Shown here: positions 16,632 through 24,752 of the stretch, one piece after another
Numbering within the stretch: position 1 is the first letter of the stretch
Layout: each line of letters begins with the position of its first letter
DNA from: Tranquillimonas rosea
GTDB taxonomy: Bacteria > Pseudomonadota > Alphaproteobacteria > Rhodobacterales > Rhodobacteraceae
Direction: 5' to 3'
Assembly: GCF_900111315.1 (NCBI RefSeq)
Contig: NZ_FOGU01000013.1
Span: forward strand, 39,318 to 103,317
DNA: 64,000 bases
Notes under the pieces: model-generated
The model's database searches: none
Seen by the model: only the letters and a program-made list of their open reading frames with translations
Told to the model about the DNA's origin: nothing
Position numbers and translations under genes: made by a program

Positions 16632-17867
16632 ATGAGACACGCGATCATTCTCGCGCTTGCCGCCGGCGTGCCGGCGAGCGGCTTCGCGCAGGACACTGCC
16701 CCGGACGGGCCGGCGATGAGCTATGGCCAGCGCCCGGCCTACCTCGCCGACAAGCTCGAGGACGGAGAGCTGAAGGACACGCTCGAGGCCTGCCTGGGCC
16801 AGTCGCCAGAGCGCACGGATTTCTCGGTTGGCCATCGCGGCGCCCCGCTGATGTTTCCCGAGCACACCGTGCAGTCGAACCGGGCCGCCGCGCGACAGGG
16901 GGCCGGCATCCTCGAATGCGACGTGACCTTCACCAAGGACAAGGAGCTGGTCTGCCGCCACGCGCAGAACGACCTGCACACCACGACCAACATCCTCACG
17001 ACCGACCTGGCCGAAAAGTGCACTCAGCCCTTCGAGCCGGCCTCGGGCGACACCGAGGCCAGCGCCGAATGCCGCACCTCGGACCTGACGCTGGAGGAGT
17101 TCCGCACGCTCGAGCCCAAGATGGACTCCTCCGACCCCACCGCCGAGACGGCCGAAGCCTACCAGGGCGGCGTCGCGCCGTTCCGGACGACCGCATTCGC
17201 CGACGGGGCCGACCTGATGACCCACTCCGAGTCGATCGAGTTGTTCCGCTCTCTCGGGGCCAAGTTCACGCCCGAGCTCAAGGCGCCCTCGGTCGAGATG
17301 CCGTTCGACGGCATGACGCAGGAGGACTATGCCCAGAAGCTGATCGACGAGTACAAGGCGGCCGATGTTCCGCCCGAGGATGTCTGGCCGCAGAGCTTCA
17401 ACCTCAGCGATGTCCGCTACTGGATCGACAACACCGAGTATGGCGGGCAAGCCGTCTATCTGGACGACCGCTACGAGGCCGAGGATGAGGACGAGGGCCT
17501 GATCGACCCGACCGATCCCGAAACCTTCAAGCCGACGATGCAGGAACTCGCCGATATGGGCGTGAACTACATCGCGCCGCCGATCTGGATGCTGATCACA
17601 CTGGACGACGCGGGCGAGATCGTGCCCTCGGCATATGCGCAAGAGGCGAAGGATGCCGGGCTCGAGATCATCGCGTGGTCGCTGGAACGCTCGGGACCGC
17701 TGGCCGAGGGTGGCGGCTGGTACTTCCAGTCGGTGAACGACACCATCGACAGTGACGCTGATTACCTGACCGTGCTCGACGTGCTGGCGCAGGACGTGGG
17801 CATCGCCGGCATGTTCTCGGACTGGCCGGCCACGGTGACGTTCTACGCGAACTGCAAGGGTCTCTGA
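16632..17867 (+). CDS. Secreted glycerophosphodiester phosphodiesterase (GlpQ-like)
   Basis: Periplasmic enzyme, 411 aa, that would hydrolyse glycerophosphodiesters to glycerol-3-phosphate and an alcohol. A signal peptide ends near SGFAQD. The GDPD barrel shows [13 protein letters not shown] (67-79), with catalytic H68 and metal ligands E77 and ECD (95-97), then VCRHAQNDL, with the second catalytic His H110. AAGGGAGGAG precedes the ATG. The mature protein is very acidic, with an insertion of Asp/Glu around residues 285-300. Its tail-to-tail neighbour is a HAD hydrolase that ends a PhnCDEE-type operon, so phosphodiester scavenging is a coherent function for the region. Family assignment is strong; substrate preference is unknown. 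Confidence 0.9.
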   Translation: MRHAIILALAAGVPASGFAQDTAPDGPAMSYGQRPAYLADKLEDGELKDTLEACLGQSPERTDFSVGHRGAPLMFPEHTVQSNRAAARQGAGILECDVTFTKDKELVCRHAQNDLHTTTNILTTDLAEKCTQPFEPASGDTEASAECRTSDLTLEEFRTLEPKMDSSDPTAETAEAYQGGVAPFRTTAFADGADLMTHSESIELFRSLGAKFTPELKAPSVEMPFDGMTQEDYAQKLIDEYKAADVPPEDVWPQSFNLSDVRYWIDNTEYGGQAVYLDDRYEAEDEDEGLIDPTDPETFKPTMQELADMGVNYIAPPIWMLITLDDAGEIVPSAYAQEAKDAGLEIIAWSLERSGPLAEGGGWYFQSVNDTIDSDADYLTVLDVLAQDVGIAGMFSDWPATVTFYANCKGL

Positions 17868-17874
17868 CCCGGCC

Positions 17875-17901
17875 TCCGCGGCGGAGCCGATCCGCCGCGG
17901 A
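17875..17901. terminator. Bidirectional terminator hairpin between phosphodiesterase and HAD-IIA genes
   Basis: Perfect 11-bp stem TCCGCGGCGGA / TCCGCCGCGGA with loop GCCGA, filling the 36-bp gap between two convergent stop codons. It is suitable to stop transcripts from both sides; no T-tract is present. Confidence 0.7.
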
Positions 17902-17903
17902 CC

Positions 17904-18818
17904 TCAGATGCCGCCGATGACGAAGTCGGGGACGATTTCAGACCGGCGGATTGCCTCGGCCGCGTCGAGTTTGGCGAGAGAGCCGTGATCCGTCACCAGC
18001 GCCGTCGCGAACCCCATCGCGCGACCGCCGAGGATATCGGTATGCAGCGTGTCCCCGACCATCAGCACGCGCTCGGGCGCGGGCGGATCGGCGCAGCGGG
18101 CCAGTGCCAGATCGAATATCTCGGGGAACGGCTTGCCGAAGAAGCGGACGGACATGCCCGTCGCATCGATGAGCCGATGGGCGAAGAATCCCGGCTCTCG
18201 CGACAGGCCATCCTCGCGCGGGGCGACGATGTCGGGATTCCCGACGCAGACCGGGCGGGGCCGCTGGCGCAGCGACGCCTCCAGCATCGCCTGCCGCGTC
18301 TCGGTCCACCCCTCTGACCCGATAAGAAGGAAGCCGTCGACCGCGTCGTAGATGGCACGGTCTTCGGCGAGAAAGCACGCATCTATCCCGCCGAGCCCCT
18401 CGGTCCCGTCGGCCGAGCCCAGCATCAGGCCCCACCGCCGGGGGGCGGCCTGCGCCAGGTGGGCCAGCAGCGCCTCGCGGCTGGTCGCGACCTCATCCGG
18501 CGCGAAATCGAAGCCCAGGCGCCGGTACCGGTCCATCATCCGCCGCTTCGGATAGCCGGCGGAATTCGACACCACCATCACCGCCTTGCCGGCCTGCCGG
18601 AGCGCGGCGATGCATGCGGCTGCGCCCGCGATCGGCGTTTCGCCCACGTTCAGCACCCCATAGGCATCGAGCAGCACGAGATCGAACGGCGCCGCCACCT
18701 CGGCCAGTGACGACGCCGTCGTCCAGTCGGTCCCGAACCGCGCCGCGGGCAGGCGGTGACGCACCGCGAGATACGACTCGAAGGCCGCGTCGGACTCCGC
18801 CAGCAGCGTCTCGGTCAC
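17904..18818 (-). CDS. HAD-IIA family hydrolase in the Phn-type operon
   Basis: Cytoplasmic HAD superfamily class IIA protein, 304 aa. Motif I is VLLDAYGVLN with nucleophile D51; the usual second Asp is replaced by Tyr53, as in the subfamily with D-x-W/Y-G-V-L. Motif II is in VMVVSNSAGYP, motif III Lys in GKPFPEIFDLAL, and motif IV GDTLHTDILGG. The GTG start overlaps the phnE2 stop (GTGA), so it is the last gene of the phnD-phnC-phnE1-phnE2 operon. Related enzymes dephosphorylate glycerol-3-phosphate or nucleotides. Loss of the second Asp may alter acid/base chemistry, so activity should not be assumed. Confidence 0.8.
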   Translation of the reverse strand: MTETLLAESDAAFESYLAVRHRLPAARFGTDWTTASSLAEVAAPFDLVLLDAYGVLNVGETPIAGAAACIAALRQAGKAVMVVSNSAGYPKRRMMDRYRRLGFDFAPDEVATSREALLAHLAQAAPRRWGLMLGSADGTEGLGGIDACFLAEDRAIYDAVDGFLLIGSEGWTETRQAMLEASLRQRPRPVCVGNPDIVAPREDGLSREPGFFAHRLIDATGMSVRFFGKPFPEIFDLALARCADPPAPERVLMVGDTLHTDILGGRAMGFATALVTDHGSLAKLDAAEAIRRSEIVPDFVIGGI

Positions 18819-19624
18819 AGGATCCGGCGACGCAGGAAGGCCGACACGATCTCGCCCAGGATCACGAGGCCCAGGATCGCCAGGAGGACCGTCGCCGCCT
18901 CGGGCCAGTTGAAGGTGTCGATGGCGCCCTGCAGGATCAGGCCGATCCCGCCCGCGCCGACAAGGCCCAGAACGGTGGATTCCCGCAGGTTGATGTCCCA
19001 GCGCAGGATCGACACGGCCCAGAAGGTCGGCATCACCTGGGGCACGATGGCATAGGCGATGACCTTGAACCGCGACGCGCCGGTCGCTTCCAGCGCCTCG
19101 ACCGGGCGCTTGTCGATCTCTTCGATCGCCTCGCCCAGCAGCTTGCCGATGAACCCGATCGAACGGAACATGATCGCCACGATCCCCGCGACGACCCCGG
19201 GCCCGAAGATCGCCACGAACAGCAGCGCCCAGATGATCGTGTTGACCGACCGCGAAGTCACGAGGATCAGCCGCCCCAGCCACAGTGTCGCGCGGTTCGG
19301 CGTGGTGTTCTGCGCCGCCAGGTAGGCGACGGGCAGCGACATCAGCACGGCGAACGCGGTGGCGAAGGTGGCGATGTTCACCGTCTCCCACAGCACCCTC
19401 AGGATGTTGCCGAGATTGGTGGGATCGGGCGGATACATCCGCTTGAACAGGTCGCCCATCTGGCCCGGCGCATCCCAGACCCACGCCCAGATCACCTCGA
19501 TCGAGCCGAAGGACCACGCGATCGCAAGCGCGCAGACGGCGAAGACGGCAAAGCGCTGCATCTTCTGCTTCGACGAGAAACGGGACCAGTCCTCCCGTCC
19601 GAACTGTTCGGAAATGCTGGTCAT
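18815..19624 (-). CDS. phnE: Phosphonate-type ABC permease (PhnE2)
   Basis: Inner-membrane permease, 269 aa, of the PhnE family. It is hydrophobic, with the C-terminal pattern [22 protein letters not shown] and the EAA-like loop [20 protein letters not shown]. The ATG at 19624 overlaps the stop of the first permease gene (ATGA). Two different PhnE permeases in tandem imply a heterodimeric channel, as in many Phn-type importers of Rhizobiales and Rhodobacterales. Readings upstream of 19624 overlap the first permease in another frame and are rejected. The substrate may be a phosphonate, phosphite or organophosphate. Confidence 0.92.
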   Translation of the reverse strand: MTSISEQFGREDWSRFSSKQKMQRFAVFAVCALAIAWSFGSIEVIWAWVWDAPGQMGDLFKRMYPPDPTNLGNILRVLWETVNIATFATAFAVLMSLPVAYLAAQNTTPNRATLWLGRLILVTSRSVNTIIWALLFVAIFGPGVVAGIVAIMFRSIGFIGKLLGEAIEEIDKRPVEALEATGASRFKVIAYAIVPQVMPTFWAVSILRWDINLRESTVLGLVGAGGIGLILQGAIDTFNWPEAATVLLAILGLVILGEIVSAFLRRRIL

Positions 19625-20415
19625 CCGACACGCTTTCTGATCTGTCCGCTGATTCCCTCGGACACGAGGATCACACCGACGATGACGATGGTGATGGCCA
19701 GGGCGAAGTCGTAGTCGTACCGCCCGAACGCGTTGGCGAGGGTCGCGCCGATTCCGCCCGCGCCCACGATGCCGACAACCGCCGAGGCCCGCAGGTTTGA
19801 GTCGAGCTGATAGATCGACAGGCCGATCTGGCGCGGCATGATCTGCGGGAAGATCGCGTAGAACAGGGTCGAGAAATACGGCGCCCCGGCCGCGCGCATC
19901 GCCTCGACCTGGCCGAAGTCGATCTCTTCGATCCGCTCGGCCAGCATCTTGGCGACGAACCCGATGGAATAGACGATGAGCGTGAGAACCCCCGCGAAGG
20001 GACCGAAGCCGACTGCCTTGACGAAGATGATCGCGACGATCACCGGGTGGAAGCTGCGCGCGACGATGATGATCGCTCGGCCGAGGTAGTAGACCGGCAG
20101 CACCGCCACGTTGCGTGCCGCCATGAAGGCGATCGGGATCGACAGCGCGACGCCGCCGGTGGTGGCCAGGATCGCGATCTTGAGGCTTTCGAGGAAGCCG
20201 TCGATCAGCAGTTCGCTCCGCTCGAAGCTCGGCGGAAAGGCCCCGCCGAAGATCCGGCCCGCCCGCCCCACGCCGTCGGCGACGCGGCCCCAGTCGATCG
20301 GCAGCGTGCCCCCGACCCACAGGAAATACCCGAGCGCGAAGATGTAGAGCCCCCAGCGCAGCACCGGGTTCGCGATGAACGGCGGCTTGCGCCAGGTATC
20401 GGGGTGCTCGCTCAT
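19621..20415 (-). CDS. phnE: Phosphonate-type ABC permease (PhnE1)
   Basis: First of two PhnE-family permeases, 264 aa. It has about six membrane segments and the family pattern EAMRAAGAPYFSTLFYAIFPQ followed by LDSNLRASAVVGIVGAGGIG. It resembles its neighbour in this C-terminal motif (L-D/I-N-LR-S-V-G-VGAGGIG), consistent with ancient duplication. Its ATG overlaps the phnC stop by 4 bp and its stop overlaps the phnE2 ATG, so the genes are translationally coupled. It acts with PhnC and PhnD. Confidence 0.92.
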   Translation of the reverse strand: MSEHPDTWRKPPFIANPVLRWGLYIFALGYFLWVGGTLPIDWGRVADGVGRAGRIFGGAFPPSFERSELLIDGFLESLKIAILATTGGVALSIPIAFMAARNVAVLPVYYLGRAIIIVARSFHPVIVAIIFVKAVGFGPFAGVLTLIVYSIGFVAKMLAERIEEIDFGQVEAMRAAGAPYFSTLFYAIFPQIMPRQIGLSIYQLDSNLRASAVVGIVGAGGIGATLANAFGRYDYDFALAITIVIVGVILVSEGISGQIRKRVG

Positions 20416-21188
20416 GACGCTTCCCTCAGATCCTCGCTCCGGTCCGCGTGCGGGCTGCCGGAATAGATCCGGTCCATGGCCTCCTGATCGAGCTTGTCGG
20501 GAAGATCGTCGAAAATGATCCGGCCATACCGCATCCCGACGATGCGGTCGGTGTAGATCTTCGCCTCGCTGGTGTTGTGGATGTTGATCAGCACCGGCAG
20601 CTTCAGCTCGCCCGCGAGATCTTGCAGCAGGCCCATGATCTGCTCGGACGTCTTGGGGTCGAGCGAGGCCGTCGGCTCGTCCGCCAGCAGAATCTCGGGG
20701 TCCTGCATCAGCGCGCGCACCACGCCGACGCGCTGGCGCTCGCCGCCCGACAACTGGTCGGCGCGGGTATTGGCGTAGTGGGCGATGCCGACGCGCTCCA
20801 TCAACTCATACGCGCGGCGGATGTCCTGCTTGGGATAGCGGCGCATCACCGCAGCCCAGGTCGAGATATAGCCGAGGCGCCCGGACTGGACGTTCTCCAT
20901 CACCGTGAGACGGTCGACGAGGTTGAACCCCTGGAACACCATCCCGATGTTGCGTCGCGCCTCGCGCAGCTTGCGGCCATGCAGCGCCGTCAGCTCCGTC
21001 CCGTTCAGCTCGATGCTGCCCGATGTGGGCTCCACCAGGCGGTTGATGCAGCGCAACAGCGTGCTCTTGCCCGCGCCGGACGAGCCGACGATGGCGACGA
21101 CGCTTTCCCCCTCGATGGTGAGGCTCAGGTTCTTGAGGACCGGTTCGCCGCCGCCGTAACGTTTGACGAGGTCGGTAATCTTCAGCAT
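20412..21188 (-). CDS. phnC: Phosphonate-type ABC ATPase (PhnC)
   Basis: ATP-binding subunit, 258 aa, the usual PhnC length. Walker A is GSSGAGKST, the Q-loop MVFQGFNLV, the signature LSGGERQRVGVVRAL and Walker B ILLADEPTASLDP, followed by the H-loop INIHNTSEA. The sequence IGMVFQGFNLVDRLTVMENV is split over the characteristic PhnC region. It follows the binding-protein gene after a short hairpin-containing gap and overlaps phnE1. It energises the PhnE heterodimer. Confidence 0.94.
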   Translation of the reverse strand: MLKITDLVKRYGGGEPVLKNLSLTIEGESVVAIVGSSGAGKSTLLRCINRLVEPTSGSIELNGTELTALHGRKLREARRNIGMVFQGFNLVDRLTVMENVQSGRLGYISTWAAVMRRYPKQDIRRAYELMERVGIAHYANTRADQLSGGERQRVGVVRALMQDPEILLADEPTASLDPKTSEQIMGLLQDLAGELKLPVLINIHNTSEAKIYTDRIVGMRYGRIIFDDLPDKLDQEAMDRIYSGSPHADRSEDLREAS

Positions 21189-21210
21189 GTGGATGGCTCC
21201 GTTGCGGGAA

Positions 21211-21228
21211 CGGCCGCCACTGCGGCCG
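21211..21228 (-). terminator. Hairpin between phnD-like and phnC genes
   Basis: 7-bp GC stem CGGCCGC / GCGGCCG with loop CACT in the 58-bp gap after the binding-protein stop. There is no T-run. It is the third case in this window of a hairpin directly after a transporter binding-protein gene. Confidence 0.55.
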
Positions 21229-21246
21229 CCCCCTGGATCACTGGAC

Positions 21247-22230
21247 TTATTCCGCGGCGAGACCCTCGGGCGTGTACTCGACGCCGTTGGCCTTCTGGAT
21301 CTGGCGGATCACCTTCCACTGGTCCTTGTAGGTGATGGGGATGAACTTGCTGACCCCGGCGAACTCCTCTCCCAGGGCCGTGCCTTCGAAGTCAAAGCTG
21401 AAGAACGCCTCCTCGATCTTTTCCTTCAGCTCGGGCGCGAGGTCGTGCGCATAGGCATAGGAGGTCGTCGGGAACGGATCGCTCTCCCAGACGATGCGGA
21501 CGTTCTCGGGATCGTAGAGGTCGCGCTCGGCCATCCGCTCGACCACTTCGGACGCCACCGGCGCCGCGTCGTAGTCGCCGGCGACCACGCCCAGCATCGA
21601 CTGGTCGTGCGAGCCGGAATAGGTCACCTCGTAATCCTCGCCCGGCACGGCGCCCATCTCGGGGAACAGCGCACGGGGCGCCTGGTTGCCCGAGTTCGAC
21701 GTGGGCGAGGTGTGCGCGACACGCTTGCCGGCCAGGTCGGACACGTCCTGGATGTCGCTGTCGGCCTGCGTGTAGAGTTGCAGCGTATAGCCGAACCGGC
21801 CGTCATCCGCGCCCATGATGGCGAACGGCACGGCGCCGGCCAGGTTCACGGCGAACGGCGTGGGGCCGGTCGAGAAGCCCGCGATGTGCAGGCGGCCCGA
21901 GCGCATCGCCTCGACTTCGGCCGAGTTCGACTGGACGGCGAAGAACTGCACGTCCTTTTCCGTCACCTCTTCGAGATGCTCGATGAACGGGGTCCAGATG
22001 TCCTCGTAGATCGCCGGATCCTCGACCGGGGTGTAGGCGAACACCAGCGTGTCGGGATTGCGCAGCTCGCTCTCGTCCTCGGGCGCATCCGCGACGAGGT
22101 CGCCGTTCTCGTCGGTATACTGGCTGTCGAGCGCCGAGGTCTCGGCGCCGTCGTCCTGCGCGAAGGCCGTGCCCGCGGCCAGGGCGAACGCCGCGAACAT
22201 CGTCGTTCCGAATGTCGTCTGTCTGAGCAT
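21247..22230 (-). CDS. phnD: Phosphonate/organophosphate-type periplasmic binding protein (PhnD)
   Basis: Periplasmic subunit, 327 aa, of the PhnD family. The signal peptide runs MLRQTTFGTTMFAAFALAAG to TAFAQ. The mature protein starts with an unusually acidic segment of about 35 residues before the domain begins at TLVFAYTPVEDP. Family landmarks are FTGPTPFAV-like STGPTPFAVNLAG, the phosphate-type loop HTSPTSNSGNQAPRAL, and YDAAPVASEV. The ATG at 22230 is preceded by GGAGGAGG; a reading from 22383 passes through the promoter. It is divergent from a DeoR regulator. The ligand could be a phosphonate or, given the nearby phosphodiesterase, a phosphodiester or phosphomonoester. Confidence 0.92.
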   Translation of the reverse strand: MLRQTTFGTTMFAAFALAAGTAFAQDDGAETSALDSQYTDENGDLVADAPEDESELRNPDTLVFAYTPVEDPAIYEDIWTPFIEHLEEVTEKDVQFFAVQSNSAEVEAMRSGRLHIAGFSTGPTPFAVNLAGAVPFAIMGADDGRFGYTLQLYTQADSDIQDVSDLAGKRVAHTSPTSNSGNQAPRALFPEMGAVPGEDYEVTYSGSHDQSMLGVVAGDYDAAPVASEVVERMAERDLYDPENVRIVWESDPFPTTSYAYAHDLAPELKEKIEEAFFSFDFEGTALGEEFAGVSKFIPITYKDQWKVIRQIQKANGVEYTPEGLAAE

Positions 22231-22391
22231 TGTAGTGTCCTCCTCCCAGAGTCTGCGTAGCGGTCCCATCGGGACCGAAACCACCGTGATACGACCACTG
22301 GGATTTGGGAAATGCAACAAAACTGTCATGGATATCTGCGATTCCCCGAATACAATCCTTCGAACCACCGCAGGACAGGGCAAACCTCGAC

Positions 22392-23177
22392 GTGGAGCAG
22401 CAAAACGAACCGCGCCGTTTCAAGAAGCAGGAACGGCACGAACAGATCCTCCTTCAGTTGAAGCTGAAGCCGCATGTCCGCGTCGCCGAGTTGGCCGCGC
22501 AGTTCGGCGTCACCACCGAGACCGCGCGCCGCGACATCGAGGAGCTCAGCCGTGACGGCCTGTTGAGCCGGGCGCATGGCGGCGCATCGGCGGCGCATCC
22601 GGGCACCCACCGCGATCTGCACGAGCGCCGGCTGGAACACATCGCCGAGCGCGAGCGCCTGGGCCGTTTCGCCGCCTCGCTGGTGTCGGACGGCGACACC
22701 ATCATGGTCGATGCCGGCTCGACGACGATGGAGTTCGCCCGCTTCCTCGCCTTCGCCGAAACGCGCGTGACCGTCATCACCAACAGCCTTCAGGTCGCGA
22801 TGACCCTGGGTCAGAGCCCCTGCGCCCGCCTGCGCCTTGCGCCGGGAGAGTACCTGCCGCACGAGGCGGCGGTCGTCGGTACCGAGACCTGTGAATATCT
22901 CGCCGCCTACAACGTCGACGCCTGCTTCATCGGGGCCGCGGGCCTCAGCGAGGCGGGGGTCACGGAGGCCGTCGAAGGGTTCGGCGCGGTCAAGCGCGCG
23001 ATGCTGAGGCAGAGCAGGTCGCGCCGCTTCCTCATCGACGCGAGCAAGTTCGGCGAAACGCACCTGACCCATGTGGCGGGCTTCGACGGGATCGGCACGC
23101 TCGTCAGCGACCGGCCGCCCGCGCCGCCCCTTTCGGACAGGCTTGCGGCCCAAGGGGTCGAGGTTCTCGCCCCCTGA
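22392..23177 (+). CDS. DeoR/GlpR-family transcriptional regulator (second copy)
   Basis: Repressor of the DeoR family, about 261 aa. The HTH near the N-terminus contains RVAELAAQFGVTTETARRDI, and the DeoRC domain contains MVDAGSTTMEFARFL and VITNSLQVAMTLG. The family senses phosphorylated metabolites. It is divergent from phnD and probably controls that operon. The start is uncertain. GTG at 22392 puts the HTH at the usual distance from the N-terminus. An ATG at 22305 would add 29 residues rich in non-conserved positions and would run into the phnD promoter region. Confidence 0.87.
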   Translation: MEQQNEPRRFKKQERHEQILLQLKLKPHVRVAELAAQFGVTTETARRDIEELSRDGLLSRAHGGASAAHPGTHRDLHERRLEHIAERERLGRFAASLVSDGDTIMVDAGSTTMEFARFLAFAETRVTVITNSLQVAMTLGQSPCARLRLAPGEYLPHEAAVVGTETCEYLAAYNVDACFIGAAGLSEAGVTEAVEGFGAVKRAMLRQSRSRRFLIDASKFGETHLTHVAGFDGIGTLVSDRPPAPPLSDRLAAQGVEVLAP

Positions 23178-23266
23178 CGACCGCGCGTGCCGGCGTCCGG
23201 CGCGGATTTGACAATCCGCACGCACGATGATGCTTCGATCCCGAGTTCAGATACGGGAGGAGCTTC

Positions 23267-24604
23267 ATGGAAGATATTCTGAGTGCGATCAGCGGCTTTG
23301 TCTGGGGGGCCCCGTTGCTGATCCTGCTTCTGGGGACCGGCATCTACCTGACGGTCGGCCTGCGCGCCCTGCCCGTCCGCAGGCTGGGATACGGCGTGCG
23401 GATGATGTGGGGCGGCCGGCGCCCCGGCGAAGGCGCCGAGGGCGAGATCACGCCGTTCCAGGCGCTGATGACCTCTCTGTCCGCCACGATCGGGACCGGC
23501 AACATCGCCGGCGTCGCCACCGCCATCTATCTCGGCGGGCCGGGTGCGGTGTTCTGGATGTGGCTGACGGCGCTTGTCGGGATGGCCACGAAATACGCCG
23601 AGGCCGTGCTGGCCGTCACCTACCGCGAAACCGACAGCGACGGCCGGTATGTCGGCGGTCCGATGTACTATATCCGCAACGGGCTGGGCAGCTCGTGGGC
23701 GTGGCTCGGGGCGACCTTCGCCTTCTTCGCCATGATCGCCGCCTTCGGGATCGGCAACACCGTGCAGTCGAACTCGGTCGCGCAGGCGCTGGAGGGCAGC
23801 TTCGGCCTGCCGACGCTGGTCACCGGCCTTGTCCTGGCGCTTCTGACCTTTGCCGTCATCGTCGGCGGCGTGCGCCGGATCGGCGCCGTGGCAGAGCGGC
23901 TGGTGCCGCTGATGGCGGCGCTCTACATCCTGGGCGCTCTCGTGATCCTGCTGGTCAACATCGCTGACGTTCCGGCGGCCTTCGCCACGATCTTCGGAGA
24001 CGCCTTCACCGGGACCGCGGCGACGGGCGGCTTCGCCGGCGCCGGGCTTCTGGCCGCGATCCGCTTCGGCGTCGCGCGCGGCGTGTTCTCGAACGAGGCC
24101 GGGCTGGGCAGCGCGCCCATCGCCCACGCCGCGGCGCAGACCCGCGATCCCGTCCGGCAGGGCACCGTGGCCATGCTGGGCACCTTCATCGACACGATCG
24201 TCGTCTGCACGATGACCGCGCTCGTCATCATCACCACGGGGGCCTGGACCAGCGGCGAGACCGGCGCCGAGCTGTCGGCCTTGGCGTTCGAAAACGGTCT
24301 GCCCGGTGGCGACCTGATCGTGACGCTCGGCCTCGTGGTCTTTGCCGTCACCACCATCCTGGGGTGGAGCTACTATGGTGAGCGGGCCGCGGAGTACCTG
24401 TTCGGCACCCGAATCATCATGCCCTTCCGCCTTCTGTGGGTGGTGGCGCTGGTGGTCGGCGCCATCGGCAACCTCGGCATCATCTGGCTTGTCGCGGACA
24501 TCATGAACGCCCTGATGGCGCTGCCGAACCTGATCGCGCTCATCGCGCTCAGCGGCACGGTCTTTGCCGTCAGCCGCCGCTACTTCGAGACTGCGGACGA
24601 CTGA
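23267..24604 (+). CDS. Alanine/glycine:sodium (AGCS) symporter
   Basis: Inner-membrane Na+-coupled amino-acid symporter, 445 aa, with about 11 hydrophobic segments. The AGCS signature SLSATIGTGNIAGVATAI lies near residues 68-85. Also visible are GGPMYYI, the long GVARGVFSNEAGLGSAPIAHAAAQ-type motif (in two parts of the same region), and GWSYYGERAAEYLFG near the C-terminus. GGGAGGAG sits just upstream of the ATG. A strong hairpin follows the stop. It is not obviously operonic with neighbours. Alanine or glycine is the family substrate; specificity cannot be refined. Confidence 0.93.
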   Translation: MEDILSAISGFVWGAPLLILLLGTGIYLTVGLRALPVRRLGYGVRMMWGGRRPGEGAEGEITPFQALMTSLSATIGTGNIAGVATAIYLGGPGAVFWMWLTALVGMATKYAEAVLAVTYRETDSDGRYVGGPMYYIRNGLGSSWAWLGATFAFFAMIAAFGIGNTVQSNSVAQALEGSFGLPTLVTGLVLALLTFAVIVGGVRRIGAVAERLVPLMAALYILGALVILLVNIADVPAAFATIFGDAFTGTAATGGFAGAGLLAAIRFGVARGVFSNEAGLGSAPIAHAAAQTRDPVRQGTVAMLGTFIDTIVVCTMTALVIITTGAWTSGETGAELSALAFENGLPGGDLIVTLGLVVFAVTTILGWSYYGERAAEYLFGTRIIMPFRLLWVVALVVGAIGNLGIIWLVADIMNALMALPNLIALIALSGTVFAVSRRYFETADD

Positions 24605-24611
24605 GCCGTCA

Positions 24612-24636
24612 GGCCGGCCCCGTTCCGGGGCCGGCC
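24612..24636 (+). terminator. Terminator after AGCS symporter
   Basis: Perfect 10-bp stem GGCCGGCCCC / GGGGCCGGCC with loop GTTCC, followed by ATTTCC. It starts 8 bp after the symporter stop and fits an intrinsic or partial terminator before the antiporter gene. Confidence 0.7.
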
Positions 24637-24752
24637 ATTTCCCGCGCACCGCGCACCACGGTGCGGCGCGGCCGATCACCTTCCGGCGAACTTGTCCCGG
24701 TGCGCCCCTGCGCGCCCTTCCGCAACGTACGCCGACCCTCTATCCCCCTGAT

